From: Bacteroidales bacterium
GTDB lineage: Bacteria; Bacteroidota; Bacteroidia; Bacteroidales; UBA932
Direction of reading: 5' to 3'
Assembly: GCA_017548985.1 (NCBI GenBank)
Contig: JAFYYW010000030.1
Coordinates: forward strand, 1 to 44,456
Length of the DNA: 44,456 nucleotides
Under the pieces are notes generated by a model. It saw nothing but the letters and a program-made list of their open reading frames with translations, searched no databases and was not told the DNA's origin. The translations under genes and the position numbers were made by a program. Shown here in pieces: positions 1 through 7,964 of this stretch (position 1 is its first letter; every line of letters starts with the position of its first letter).

Positions 1-1
1 A

Positions 2-1225
2 AGTGGTTACAGCGATTTGGACGAGCATGCCGAGTGGTTTGTGACCGGCCGTATCGGCAAATATGCCCACGGAAACGAGCCGAGCCACGCCACGGCTTGG
101 CTCTACACCGCTCTCGGGGATCCTTCGTCTACCCAGCGCTACGTTAGGGAAATCGTTGATAATCTGTATTCCACAGGTGCGGATGGGCTTTGTGGCAACG
201 AAGATTGCGGGCAGATGAGCGCCTGGTATATTTTCGCCGCCCTGGGCTTCTATCCGCTCTGTCCCGGAAGCGGGGAATATGTCTTCTCAGCTCCGGTCTT
301 CCCTAAGGCCACGGTCACCCTTCGCGACGGGAACCAATTGACGATCACAGCCGACCATCCGGAGTATTCGTACATTAAAGAAGTGTCGTTAAACGGAGTG
401 CCGATTGATGCGCAATTCATCACTTATGACCAGTTGATGGGTGGCGGTGAGCTTTCCTTCAAGCTCTGCAAGGAGCCCTGCCATGATAGGGACGGTTTAA
501 AAGCCCCATATTCATTGTCGGATGGGAAGGTTGTCTCCACTCCATATCTGGTAGGGGATCCCCTCTTTTTCGACGAGGAATTCATGGCCGAACTCCATTC
601 CCGCACGGAAGACGCTGAGATCCGCTATTGTCTTGACGGCGAGGACGTGTCGAAGGCCTCTGACCTTTATGAGAAACCATTCGGTATCGACCGGGATGTC
701 TACCTGGTGGCCAGGGCTTACAAGGATGGTTTCGAGCCGAGTCCCCGGATGATTGTCCACGCTTTCCCTATCGAGTACCTGCCGGCTCGGAAAGTGTTCG
801 ATAAAGCGCCCGGATGCCGTTACACCTACCATCTTGGCGAGTTCAAAAAAGCCGCCGATGTGCTTGCCGCGGCTGTTGTCTCTAAAGGTGTTATGAAAGT
901 CCCGTCTATAACTGGAGCCCCCGACGACGATCATTTCGGCTATGTGTTCACGGGCTATATTGAGGTTCCTGAGGAAGGCCTTTGGGAGTTCGCGCTCCGG
1001 AGTGACGACGGAAGCGTCCTTGAGATTGACGGCCGCCTTGCCGTCAACAATGACGGCTCCCATTCGGACTACACAGCCACCGGTCAGATAGCTTTGCGCA
1101 AAGGCTTCCATTCCTTCCGTCTAGTATACTTGGAAGACTACGAGGGCCAGGTTCTTGGGTGGGCTTGGAAGGCTCCATCATCTGATAAGTTTGAGAATAT
1201 ACCTGAAGCGATTGTTTTTCATTGA
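2..1225 (+). CDS. GH92 alpha-mannosidase, C-terminal part, with chitobiase-like and PA14 tail domains (5' truncated)
   Basis: The reading frame is open from the first bases, so the N-terminal part lies upstream of the window. The visible start of the product carries the GH92 signature GNEPSHATAWLY (nt 71-106) and the conserved GHxxDxGQMSAWY-type stretch (GNEDCGQMSAWYIF). GH92 enzymes are calcium-dependent exo-alpha-mannosidases that work on mannans and N-glycans. After the catalytic domain (to about nt 520) comes a chitobiase/hexosaminidase C-terminal-like beta domain (about nt 530-790, AEIRYCLDG...VYLVARAYKDG). A PA14 carbohydrate-binding-type domain follows (about nt 820-1222; DHFGYVF, SDDGS, NNDGSHS). 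This PA14 tail is homologous to those ending three other proteins in the window. The next gene starts 7 bp downstream, so the two are probably co-transcribed. Family assignment is firm; linkage specificity is not readable. Confidence 0.9.
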   Translation, partial: SGYSDLDEHAEWFVTGRIGKYAHGNEPSHATAWLYTALGDPSSTQRYVREIVDNLYSTGADGLCGNEDCGQMSAWYIFAALGFYPLCPGSGEYVFSAPVFPKATVTLRDGNQLTITADHPEYSYIKEVSLNGVPIDAQFITYDQLMGGGELSFKLCKEPCHDRDGLKAPYSLSDGKVVSTPYLVGDPLFFDEEFMAELHSRTEDAEIRYCLDGEDVSKASDLYEKPFGIDRDVYLVARAYKDGFEPSPRMIVHAFPIEYLPARKVFDKAPGCRYTYHLGEFKKAADVLAAAVVSKGVMKVPSITGAPDDDHFGYVFTGYIEVPEEGLWEFALRSDDGSVLEIDGRLAVNNDGSHSDYTATGQIALRKGFHSFRLVYLEDYEGQVLGWAWKAPSSDKFENIPEAIVFH

Positions 1226-1232
1226 ATCTGAT

Positions 1233-2228
1233 ATGAGACATTGTTTGCCGTTTATCCTGATGATGTGCGTAGCTTGTTCAACGTCGCCAAAGCAAAAGAC
1301 TGAGGATGAGCCTTTGAATGCTGAGTTTATCCCGGCGGCTTCCCACGACAATGGGTGGCAAAAGCGTGGCGATGGCCCGGTACTGGGCAGTCAAGAATTG
1401 GGTACCTGCTTCGATGTCAATGTCATTCCGGACGGCTCCGCCAAGTACAACATGTATTTCTCGTGGCGGCCGAAGAAGGCCATCGCCCTATGCCGGAGCG
1501 AGGACGGAGTCAATTGGACCGATCCGGAGATAGTCCTGGAATATGACGAGACGAGCGGATGGGAGGACAATCTCAACCGGGCGAGCGTTTTATTCCTGGA
1601 CGGGATATACCACATGTGGTACACCGGTCAGGCCAGGGACTACAGCAAGATAGGCTACGCCGTGTCCAACGACGGAGTCCGCTTCGAGCGGGTCTCCACG
1701 GATCCGGTCATGGTGCCGACGTTCAATTATGAGGGATATTCCGTGATGAACCCTTATGTCATTTTCGATGAGGAGAGGGAAGTTTTCCGCATGTGGTACG
1801 CCTGCGGTGAGACTTACGAGCCGAACATGATAGCTTACGCCGAATCGAAGGACGGCCTCAATTGGGAGCGTTCGCCGCTCAATCCAATATTCGTCAAAGG
1901 AAATGGTTGGGAGCGGGACAGGATTGGTGGCTGCGAAGTCCACCAACTCCCTGACGGGCGTTTCATCATGTTCTACATAGGTTATTCCGATATCGACACC
2001 GCAAGGATAGGGGCAGCCATCTCCCCGGATGGGATCCGCCAATGGAAACGACTGGAAACCAATCCTTTGGTAGAGCCTACAGAGGGCTATTTCGACGCTT
2101 CGGCCTGCTACAAGCCAAGCGTGTTCCGGGACGAGGAGAACGGCCGCTGGCAGCTTTGGTACAATGGACGGAATGGAAGTGAGGAATATATCGGGTATGC
2201 CGTACACGAAGGTTTGGAACTGAAATAA
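1233..2228 (+). CDS. Five-bladed beta-propeller glycosidase-like lipoprotein (GH43/GH32/GH130-type fold)
   Basis: A 331-aa product. I chose ATG at 1233 because it gives a short lipoprotein-like leader (MRHCLPFILMMCVAC, Cys15, imperfect lipobox). The frame continues upstream to 1155 only by overlapping the GH92 gene. The body has recurring propeller-strand motifs: FSWRPKKAIALCRSEDG, MWYTGQ...IGYAVSNDG, MWYACGE...IAYAESKDG, MFYIGYSD...IGAAISPDG and LWYNGR...IGYAV. This WY-G/A-S-DG periodicity is typical of the five-bladed propeller glycosidases (GH43, GH32, GH62, GH130 and relatives). I could not place it in one family, and did not locate a convincing catalytic triad. It lies in the operon, 7 bp after GH92 and 16 bp before the metallophosphoesterase gene, which fits a role in trimming the same glycan outside the cytoplasm. 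Confidence 0.75.
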   Translation: MRHCLPFILMMCVACSTSPKQKTEDEPLNAEFIPAASHDNGWQKRGDGPVLGSQELGTCFDVNVIPDGSAKYNMYFSWRPKKAIALCRSEDGVNWTDPEIVLEYDETSGWEDNLNRASVLFLDGIYHMWYTGQARDYSKIGYAVSNDGVRFERVSTDPVMVPTFNYEGYSVMNPYVIFDEEREVFRMWYACGETYEPNMIAYAESKDGLNWERSPLNPIFVKGNGWERDRIGGCEVHQLPDGRFIMFYIGYSDIDTARIGAAISPDGIRQWKRLETNPLVEPTEGYFDASACYKPSVFRDEENGRWQLWYNGRNGSEEYIGYAVHEGLELK

Positions 2229-2244
2229 TCAAAAACAATCATAT

Positions 2245-3282
2245 ATGGACAGAAGAGAATTCATAAAGGTTTCAGGAGTGGCGACCGCTGGGCTTGCCCT
2301 TACAGGATGCGCCCCTAAAGGCGGATCGGCGAAAGGAACCACTGCCCCCGAGATCCCTGTTCCTGATTACACGGGCAGGATCAAACGAGAGGTCAATCAA
2401 CTAAAACCTCTTAATATTAAGGAGATTACGGTAGAGGTCGGGGCTAAGGAGCCTTTTGATGTGATGCACCTTTCAGACACCCATATCACCTTCGCTGACG
2501 ACAGGAATGACGAGAGGAAGATGCTTCTTGCCTGCAGGCGTTCCGGTTATATGGGTTATGGAGAGCATTATCTGGACGAGGCCATCCGCTACGCCAGGGA
2601 GCGTGGAATGTATATGATGCACACCGGTGATATGATTGATTTCGTGTCAGAGTCCAATTTGGATGTTACCGCTATGCACATGATGTTGGCTGACTGGTTC
2701 GTCAGTGCCGGCAACCACGAATACTCCAAATATGTCGGCGAGGCCAAGGAGGACGAGGCATACAAGGATGATAGCCGGGAAGCGGTGCAAGGGGCTTTCC
2801 CTAATGATCTGACCTTCGCCAGCAGGGAAATTAACGGAGTCAATTTCGTGGCCATAGACGACGTGTATTACAATTTCACCGAGCGCCAACATGAGCTGAT
2901 GGAGGAGGAGATGAAGAAGGGGCTCCCGGTGGTTATGCTTTGCCATGTTCCTCTCTACACGCCTGAATTCTGCAAATCAGAGTTGGAGGCGACTAACGGC
3001 AACTGCGCTTACCTCACGGGTGTTCCTCTTGAGATTACCGAGAAATTCGATCCGGGGAAAACCTATCCTGCGGGAGAGGAATGGCGTTACCGCAAGGTCC
3101 AGCAGAGAGCGGACAAGCCCACGCTTGATTTCATCGCCTGGCTCAAGGAACAGAAACAGCTAAAGGCTATCCTGACCGGTCACATGCATCGCTTTTTCGA
3201 GGAACGTTTTTCTCCCACAGCTATCCAATATACTGTGGGCGCCACGTATAACGGTGATGCTCAAGTTGTTCATTTTAAGTGA
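2245..3282 (+). CDS. Tat-type metallophosphoesterase lipoprotein (calcineurin-like)
   Basis: A 345-aa protein with the metal-binding motifs of the calcineurin-like metallophosphoesterase superfamily in order: DVMHLSDTHITF, MMHTGDMIDF, SAGNHEYS, VMLCHVPLY and LTGHMHRFF. These supply the Asp, His and Asn ligands of a two-metal site that hydrolyses phosphomonoesters or phosphodiesters. The N-terminus MDRREFIKVSG...LALTGC combines a twin-arginine motif with a lipobox (Cys22). This suggests a protein folded in the cytoplasm, exported by Tat and lipid-anchored. Its leader is almost the same as that of the metallo-beta-lactamase-fold protein at 14801. The gene is embedded in the glycan operon, so a phosphate-bearing glycan or glycan fragment is a reasonable substrate guess. 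The true substrate is unknown. Confidence 0.88.
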   Translation: MDRREFIKVSGVATAGLALTGCAPKGGSAKGTTAPEIPVPDYTGRIKREVNQLKPLNIKEITVEVGAKEPFDVMHLSDTHITFADDRNDERKMLLACRRSGYMGYGEHYLDEAIRYARERGMYMMHTGDMIDFVSESNLDVTAMHMMLADWFVSAGNHEYSKYVGEAKEDEAYKDDSREAVQGAFPNDLTFASREINGVNFVAIDDVYYNFTERQHELMEEEMKKGLPVVMLCHVPLYTPEFCKSELEATNGNCAYLTGVPLEITEKFDPGKTYPAGEEWRYRKVQQRADKPTLDFIAWLKEQKQLKAILTGHMHRFFEERFSPTAIQYTVGATYNGDAQVVHFK

Positions 3283-3304
3283 TTTATGTTATAACTATCA
3301 TATT

Positions 3305-4492
3305 ATGAGAAGATTGATTGTTCTGTGTCTGGCAGTGGTTTTAGCATTGCCTATGCTGAATGCCCAAAAGAAAAAGGCGGTTGTGGAGAAGAAACAGTAC
3401 GATGTCGCCGCCTACCTTTATCCCGCTTATGCGGCGGGAGAGCCTCGCTTGAAACCATTCTGGCCTATGGATAGGGGAGAATGGGAGACAGTTATGACAA
3501 TGCAGAAGCGTAATCCCGGCCACTATTGGGATCGCCATCCTCTTTGGGGATATATCAACGAAGCTGACCCGGCGGTTATGGAGATGGAGATAGAGCAGGC
3601 TACACGTCACGGAGTCAATGTGTTCATCTTTGACTGGTATTGGTTTGACGGTCGGCCTTTTATGGAGACAACCCTGACCGAGGGTTTCCTCAAGGCTGCG
3701 AACCGCGACAAGATGAAGTTCTACCTGATGTGGGCAAACCATAACGTGGACAACAGCTGGGACACCCGTATAGGTGGCGAGAATATCATCTGGAGAGGTG
3801 GTGTGGACCGGGAGGAGTTCGAGAAAATCTGCAAGAGGAACATCGAGATGTTCTTTAAGCAACCTAACTACTACAAGATAGATGGAAAACCCGTATTTAT
3901 GATTTATGAGGTGACAACCTTCATCGAGGGGATCGGAGGCGTTGATAAGGCTGTCGATGCTCTGAAATGGTTCCGCCAAGAGGTGAAAAAGGCCGGTTTC
4001 CCCGATCTTGAGCTGCAATTCACGATGTGGGATAACCAGTTCAATTTCAGCGGTGTGGATGACGCCAAGACCAAATCCGAGCGTCCTCGTGACGAGTTCG
4101 CCCACAAGCTGGGTTTCAACAGTATGTCGCATTACCAGTTCTGCCATTTTATCTGGATGGATGACGACTATCAGAACATACTGGATAAGGCTTATGAGGA
4201 GTGGGACAAGTTGGACGCCGAGTTCACCATCCCGTATTACCCTCACATAAGCATCGGTTGGGACAACAGTCCTCGTTTCGGGGATAGCGCCGTGGTGAAG
4301 GAGAACACTCCTGAGCGCTTTGAGAACGCTCTCCGCAAGGCCAAGGCTTGGGTTGACGCCCGACCGGATCTCCATCCACTTATCACTATAAACTCGTGGA
4401 ACGAGTGGACGGAGACCAGTTACCTCCAGCCGGATGATATCTATGGCTACGGTTATCTAGACGCTGTAAAAAAAGTATTTGTAGATGAATAG
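3305..4492 (+). CDS. GH99-like / WbsX-family putative endo-acting glycoside hydrolase
   Basis: A 395-aa protein. ATG at 3305 is preferred over the in-frame ATG at 3254 because it gives a clean Sec signal peptide (MRRLIVLCLAVVLALPMLNAQ) and does not overlap the previous gene. The mature part has the typical features of the GH99-like WbsX domain: YLYPAY near the start, HPLWGYINEADPAVMEMEIEQA, HGVNVFIFDWYWFDGRP, MWANHNVDNSW, FMIYE and a C-terminal INSWNEWTE. True GH99 enzymes are endo-alpha-1,2-mannosidases or mannanases. The WbsX branch is often found next to glycan-degradation or glycan-synthesis genes and is poorly characterised. The signal peptide points to the periplasm or surface, which favours degradation here. 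The 3' end overlaps the GH43 gene by 8 bp, indicating translational coupling. Confidence 0.82.
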   Translation: MRRLIVLCLAVVLALPMLNAQKKKAVVEKKQYDVAAYLYPAYAAGEPRLKPFWPMDRGEWETVMTMQKRNPGHYWDRHPLWGYINEADPAVMEMEIEQATRHGVNVFIFDWYWFDGRPFMETTLTEGFLKAANRDKMKFYLMWANHNVDNSWDTRIGGENIIWRGGVDREEFEKICKRNIEMFFKQPNYYKIDGKPVFMIYEVTTFIEGIGGVDKAVDALKWFRQEVKKAGFPDLELQFTMWDNQFNFSGVDDAKTKSERPRDEFAHKLGFNSMSHYQFCHFIWMDDDYQNILDKAYEEWDKLDAEFTIPYYPHISIGWDNSPRFGDSAVVKENTPERFENALRKAKAWVDARPDLHPLITINSWNEWTETSYLQPDDIYGYGYLDAVKKVFVDE

Positions 4493-6038
4493 ATTCTTTA
4501 GATTATTGGCTTTTACGGTCATCGCCGTCTCTTGTAAGACAACGGCGCCTGTTCCCAATGGCAACACATGGGGAGACACGGGAGATGGCCGTTACCTGAA
4601 TCCGGTTCTGGCTGCTGATTATTCCGATCCGGATGTCATCCGTTTCGGTAAAAAGTATTATATGGTGGCCTCAGACTTCCATTTTATGGGCATGCAGGTC
4701 CTCGAGTCGGATGATCTTGTGAATTGGACACTGATAAGCCAGATATACGACCGTTTCGACAGGCCGGGTTGGAACGAGATGGAGCATTACGGCCAAGGAT
4801 CGTGGGCTCCAAGCATCAGGGAACATAATGGCAGGTTCTATGTCTATTTCTGCACCCCTGATGAGGGTTTGTTCATGAGTTCCGCGGAAAATCCGGCCGG
4901 GCCTTGGGAGCCGCTCCACTGTGTCAAGGCGATATCCGGATGGGAAGATCCTTGCCCGTTCTGGGACGAGGACGGTACGGCATATCTTGGACACAGCAAG
5001 GTGGGTGCGGGACCAATCATCCTCCACAAAATGTCTGAAGACGGGAAGGTACTGCTCGACGAGGGAGTCACCGTTTACGAAGGGCCTGTCGCTGAGGGTA
5101 CCAAGTTCCTCAAATACAAAGGGTATTACTACCTCAGCATCCCTGAGGGCGGAGTTGGAGCGGGATGGCAGACAGTTCTCCGTTCCAAGGATATTTACGG
5201 CCCCTATGAGAGGAAGATTGTCCTGGAGATGGGAATTACCGGAATCAACGGGCCACATCAGGGCGCCATAGTGGACACTCCTTACGGAGAGTGGTGGTTC
5301 CTGCATTTCCAGCAAAGGGATCCTTTGGGACGAGTGTTACATCTTCAGCCGATGTGGTGGGAAGACGGATGGCCGGTGATTGGTGAAGACTATGACGGAA
5401 ACGCCGTTGGCGAACCTGTCGAGGGTTGGACCAAACCGAAGACCAAGAAGAAAACAGCACCCTCCCTGCCTGCTTCTTCCGATGATTTCAGCGGTTCCGA
5501 GCTTGGATTGCAATGGCAGTTCAACCACAATCCCGTCGACGATTCCTGGTCACTTACCAGGCGTCCCGGATTCCTCGCGATTGACGCTTTGAAGGCAGAG
5601 TCTTTCTGGAAAGCGCGTAATACGGTTTCCCAGAAACTGATGGGTTTCGAAGGCACATATACCACCTGCCTGGATTGCTCATCCCTGGCGGAAGGGCAGT
5701 TCGCGGGTCTGGCTTGCATGGGGAAAAATAACGATCTTGTCGGAGTCACGGTTGAAAACGGAACGAAATACATCACATTGGAAGATGAAGACGGAAGAAG
5801 GAATATCTCCCCTCTGGATTCCGGCAAGGTCTGGCTGAGGTTGAAATTTGACTCCGACATAAATATATTCATTTTCTCCTACAGTATTGATGGTGAGACA
5901 TTTATGCCTGCGGGACAGATATTCGCGGCATGGTTTGGATTCTGGAAGGGAGCCCGTCCGGCACTGTTCAGTTTCAACACTGTCGAATCCTCTGGTACGG
6001 CTTATTTCGACGATTTCATATATCAAAGAGAAAAATAA
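4485..6038 (+). CDS. GH43 family lipoprotein with C-terminal concanavalin-like domain (beta-xylosidase/alpha-L-arabinofuranosidase type)
   Basis: A 517-aa protein with a lipoprotein leader (MNRFFRLLAFTVIAVSC, Cys17). The GH43 catalytic triad can be read directly: general base Asp48 in YSDPDVIR, modulating Asp155 in SGWEDPCPFWD, and general acid Glu204 in GPVAEGTK. GPHQGAIVDT and GEWWFLHFQ are typical of the blades of this fold. From about residue 325 a second domain (SSDDFSGSELGLQWQFNHNP...AYFDDFIY) matches the beta-sandwich, concanavalin-like tail of GH43 xylosidases and arabinofuranosidases. GH43 members remove xylose, arabinose or sometimes galactose; which one cannot be told here. The start overlaps the preceding gene by 8 bp and the next gene starts only 4 bp after the stop. 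Confidence 0.9.
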   Translation: MNRFFRLLAFTVIAVSCKTTAPVPNGNTWGDTGDGRYLNPVLAADYSDPDVIRFGKKYYMVASDFHFMGMQVLESDDLVNWTLISQIYDRFDRPGWNEMEHYGQGSWAPSIREHNGRFYVYFCTPDEGLFMSSAENPAGPWEPLHCVKAISGWEDPCPFWDEDGTAYLGHSKVGAGPIILHKMSEDGKVLLDEGVTVYEGPVAEGTKFLKYKGYYYLSIPEGGVGAGWQTVLRSKDIYGPYERKIVLEMGITGINGPHQGAIVDTPYGEWWFLHFQQRDPLGRVLHLQPMWWEDGWPVIGEDYDGNAVGEPVEGWTKPKTKKKTAPSLPASSDDFSGSELGLQWQFNHNPVDDSWSLTRRPGFLAIDALKAESFWKARNTVSQKLMGFEGTYTTCLDCSSLAEGQFAGLACMGKNNDLVGVTVENGTKYITLEDEDGRRNISPLDSGKVWLRLKFDSDINIFIFSYSIDGETFMPAGQIFAAWFGFWKGARPALFSFNTVESSGTAYFDDFIYQREK

Positions 6039-6042
6039 AGTG

Positions 6043-7938
6043 GTGAGGCGATTCTTCATTTTATTGGCGATTCTTGTACTGTCTTCTTGTGGAAGGACTA
6101 TGGAGCCGATTGACACAGGCGACCTTATGAGCGATACCTGGGTGGCGACGGATGCTCTTGGAAGGCAGATGCCTCTCATCGATTCCGTCGGCCAGGTCAA
6201 GACTGATCATGTAAGGGCTACGGGAATATTCTATATTACGTGGCATGGGGCAGGAAACCACAATCTTTCAGGACCTTACACTGATGTGACCAAGATTCTC
6301 GCGGAGGATCCTTCCGCCCGTATGGACGCGAAACATCCGCTATGGAAGTATGGTGGCTATCACTGGGGAGAGCCTGAGATGGGTTATTTCCTGAGCCAGG
6401 ATGAGTGGGTGATACGAAAGGATATCTCTATGCTCCAGGATGCCGGAATTGATGTCCTGGTCATGGATGTGACCAATGGCGTTTGCTATTGGGACGAGTG
6501 GGAACTTCTTTTCTCCACCATGATGAAGATGAGGGAGGAGGGCAACCGCACGCCACAGTTTGTGTTCTGGTCTTATAACAACAACCCTGTGAATGTGGTC
6601 AAGTCGTTGTATGAGAAATACTACAAGGAGGGTAAATTCTCGGATCTCTGGTACTATTGGGATGGCAAACCCCTGCTTCTTTACAATGCTGATCCTTCTG
6701 TTGACGCTACTGGGAACTTCGAGGCCAAGGCTTCCGACTATCCTCCTGAGATATTTGACTTCTTCACTCTTAGGAATATGTGGTGGGGCTATTATGAGTG
6801 GGGAAAGGATCATGAGCACGGGCCTGACCGCTATATAGGCACTGAGGACAACTGGAGCTTCGGCTACAGCATGAATGATGATCGCGTAAGTGAGATGTCG
6901 CCCGAGGGACTCGCTTCCAAGCATGATGGTAAAGTCGAAGAATGCGCCGTGACCCCCGCGCAACACCCTCTCGGAATGAAAGGTCTACCCATGGGAGTCG
7001 GGAAATCCTGGTCCAAAAAGACCGGAGAACCTCCTCTTAATGAATATGATATGCCTGTAGATGGCACCTCGGGAGAAGGTATCTATTTCCAGGAGCGTTG
7101 GGAAGATGCCTTGGCTGTTGACCCTCCTTTCATATACCTCAATGACTGGAATGAGTGGACGGCCGGGAAATATGATTTCGGAGGCTCATGGTTCCTCGGC
7201 AGGAAGAACAGTCACGTTATTTTCGTGGACCAATACAACGCGGAGTTCAACCGTACCATTCAACCCATGAAGGATGGCTACACCGATAACTACTACATGC
7301 AGATGGCCCAGAACATCCGCCGCTACAAGGGAGTCCGGCCCATTCCTGTCAACAAGGGATTCGGTAAGATCAGCATAAATGGAGGATTCAGGGATTGGGA
7401 CAGGATCGGTGTGTATTACCTGGACACTCGTGGAGATGTGACTTTCAGGGATGCGGACGGCTATGCCGGCCTGCATTACACTGATTCCACGGGCAGAAAC
7501 GACATCCAGGAGAGCAAAGTCGCTTTGACCAGGAACGGGAAGGTCTGTTTCTATGTCCGCTGCGGATCTCCTATAACGTCTTATTCTGATCCGGACTGGA
7601 TGCTTCTTCTGATTGATTCTGACCAGGATTCCTCCACGGGTTGGTATGGCTATGACTTTATCGTCAACAAGAAGGTTGTGGACGGGAAACACACCACCGT
7701 CATGAGTTATTCCGATGGAACATGGAAAGAGGTGGCGACTGTCAGTTATAAAGTGTCCGGAAATGAGATGGAACTCGCTATCCCGGCCTCGATACTCGGA
7801 GTCGGCGGTGATTTTGTGAGTTTTGATTTCAAGTGGGCGGACAACGTGGGTGAGTTGGTAGACCCCATCTCCCTCTGCCTGCATGGGGACACAGCTCCGA
7901 ACAGAAGGTTCAACTACCGTTTCATTTTTGATAAATAA
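6043..7938 (+). CDS. GH71/GH99-like lipoprotein with C-terminal CBM9-like domain
   Basis: About 631 aa. I chose GTG at 6043 (an adjacent in-frame GTG is at 6040). It starts right after the GH43 stop and yields a standard lipoprotein leader, VRRFFILLAILVLSSC. The open frame reaches back to 5887 but would sit inside GH43. The central part (GIFYITWHG, HPLWKYGGYHWGEPEMGYFLSQDEW, AGIDVLVMDVTNG, QFVFWSYNN, DGKPLLLYN, FIYLNDWNEWTAGKY) resembles the TIM barrels of the GH71/GH99/WbsX group. These enzymes act inside alpha-glucan or alpha-mannan chains in characterised cases. The C-terminal 160 residues (INGGFRDWDRIGVYY...WMLLLIDSDQDSSTGWYGYDFIVN...MELAIPASIL) resemble CBM9/DOMON-type sugar-binding sandwiches. 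It is a second, divergent GH99-like gene in the operon. Exact family is uncertain. Confidence 0.75.
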   Translation: MRRFFILLAILVLSSCGRTMEPIDTGDLMSDTWVATDALGRQMPLIDSVGQVKTDHVRATGIFYITWHGAGNHNLSGPYTDVTKILAEDPSARMDAKHPLWKYGGYHWGEPEMGYFLSQDEWVIRKDISMLQDAGIDVLVMDVTNGVCYWDEWELLFSTMMKMREEGNRTPQFVFWSYNNNPVNVVKSLYEKYYKEGKFSDLWYYWDGKPLLLYNADPSVDATGNFEAKASDYPPEIFDFFTLRNMWWGYYEWGKDHEHGPDRYIGTEDNWSFGYSMNDDRVSEMSPEGLASKHDGKVEECAVTPAQHPLGMKGLPMGVGKSWSKKTGEPPLNEYDMPVDGTSGEGIYFQERWEDALAVDPPFIYLNDWNEWTAGKYDFGGSWFLGRKNSHVIFVDQYNAEFNRTIQPMKDGYTDNYYMQMAQNIRRYKGVRPIPVNKGFGKISINGGFRDWDRIGVYYLDTRGDVTFRDADGYAGLHYTDSTGRNDIQESKVALTRNGKVCFYVRCGSPITSYSDPDWMLLLIDSDQDSSTGWYGYDFIVNKKVVDGKHTTVMSYSDGTWKEVATVSYKVSGNEMELAIPASILGVGGDFVSFDFKWADNVGELVDPISLCLHGDTAPNRRFNYRFIFDK

Positions 7939-7964
7939 TTGGTTTAACAAATTCTAACCACATT

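Noticed and set aside
1155..1232. Upstream ATG extension of the propeller gene
   Set aside because: It would overlap the GH92 gene and hide the lipoprotein signal; ATG at 1233 fits better.
3341..4375. A 344-codon open frame on the minus strand
   Set aside because: It lies fully antisense to the GH99-like gene, shows no family motif and has the valine/leucine/isoleucine-rich composition typical of reverse frames of GC-biased genes.
5887..6042. Upstream ATG extension of the GH71/GH99-like gene
   Set aside because: It would overlap the GH43 coding region by about 150 bp and place the signal peptide in mid-protein; the GTG pair at 6040/6043 is preferred.
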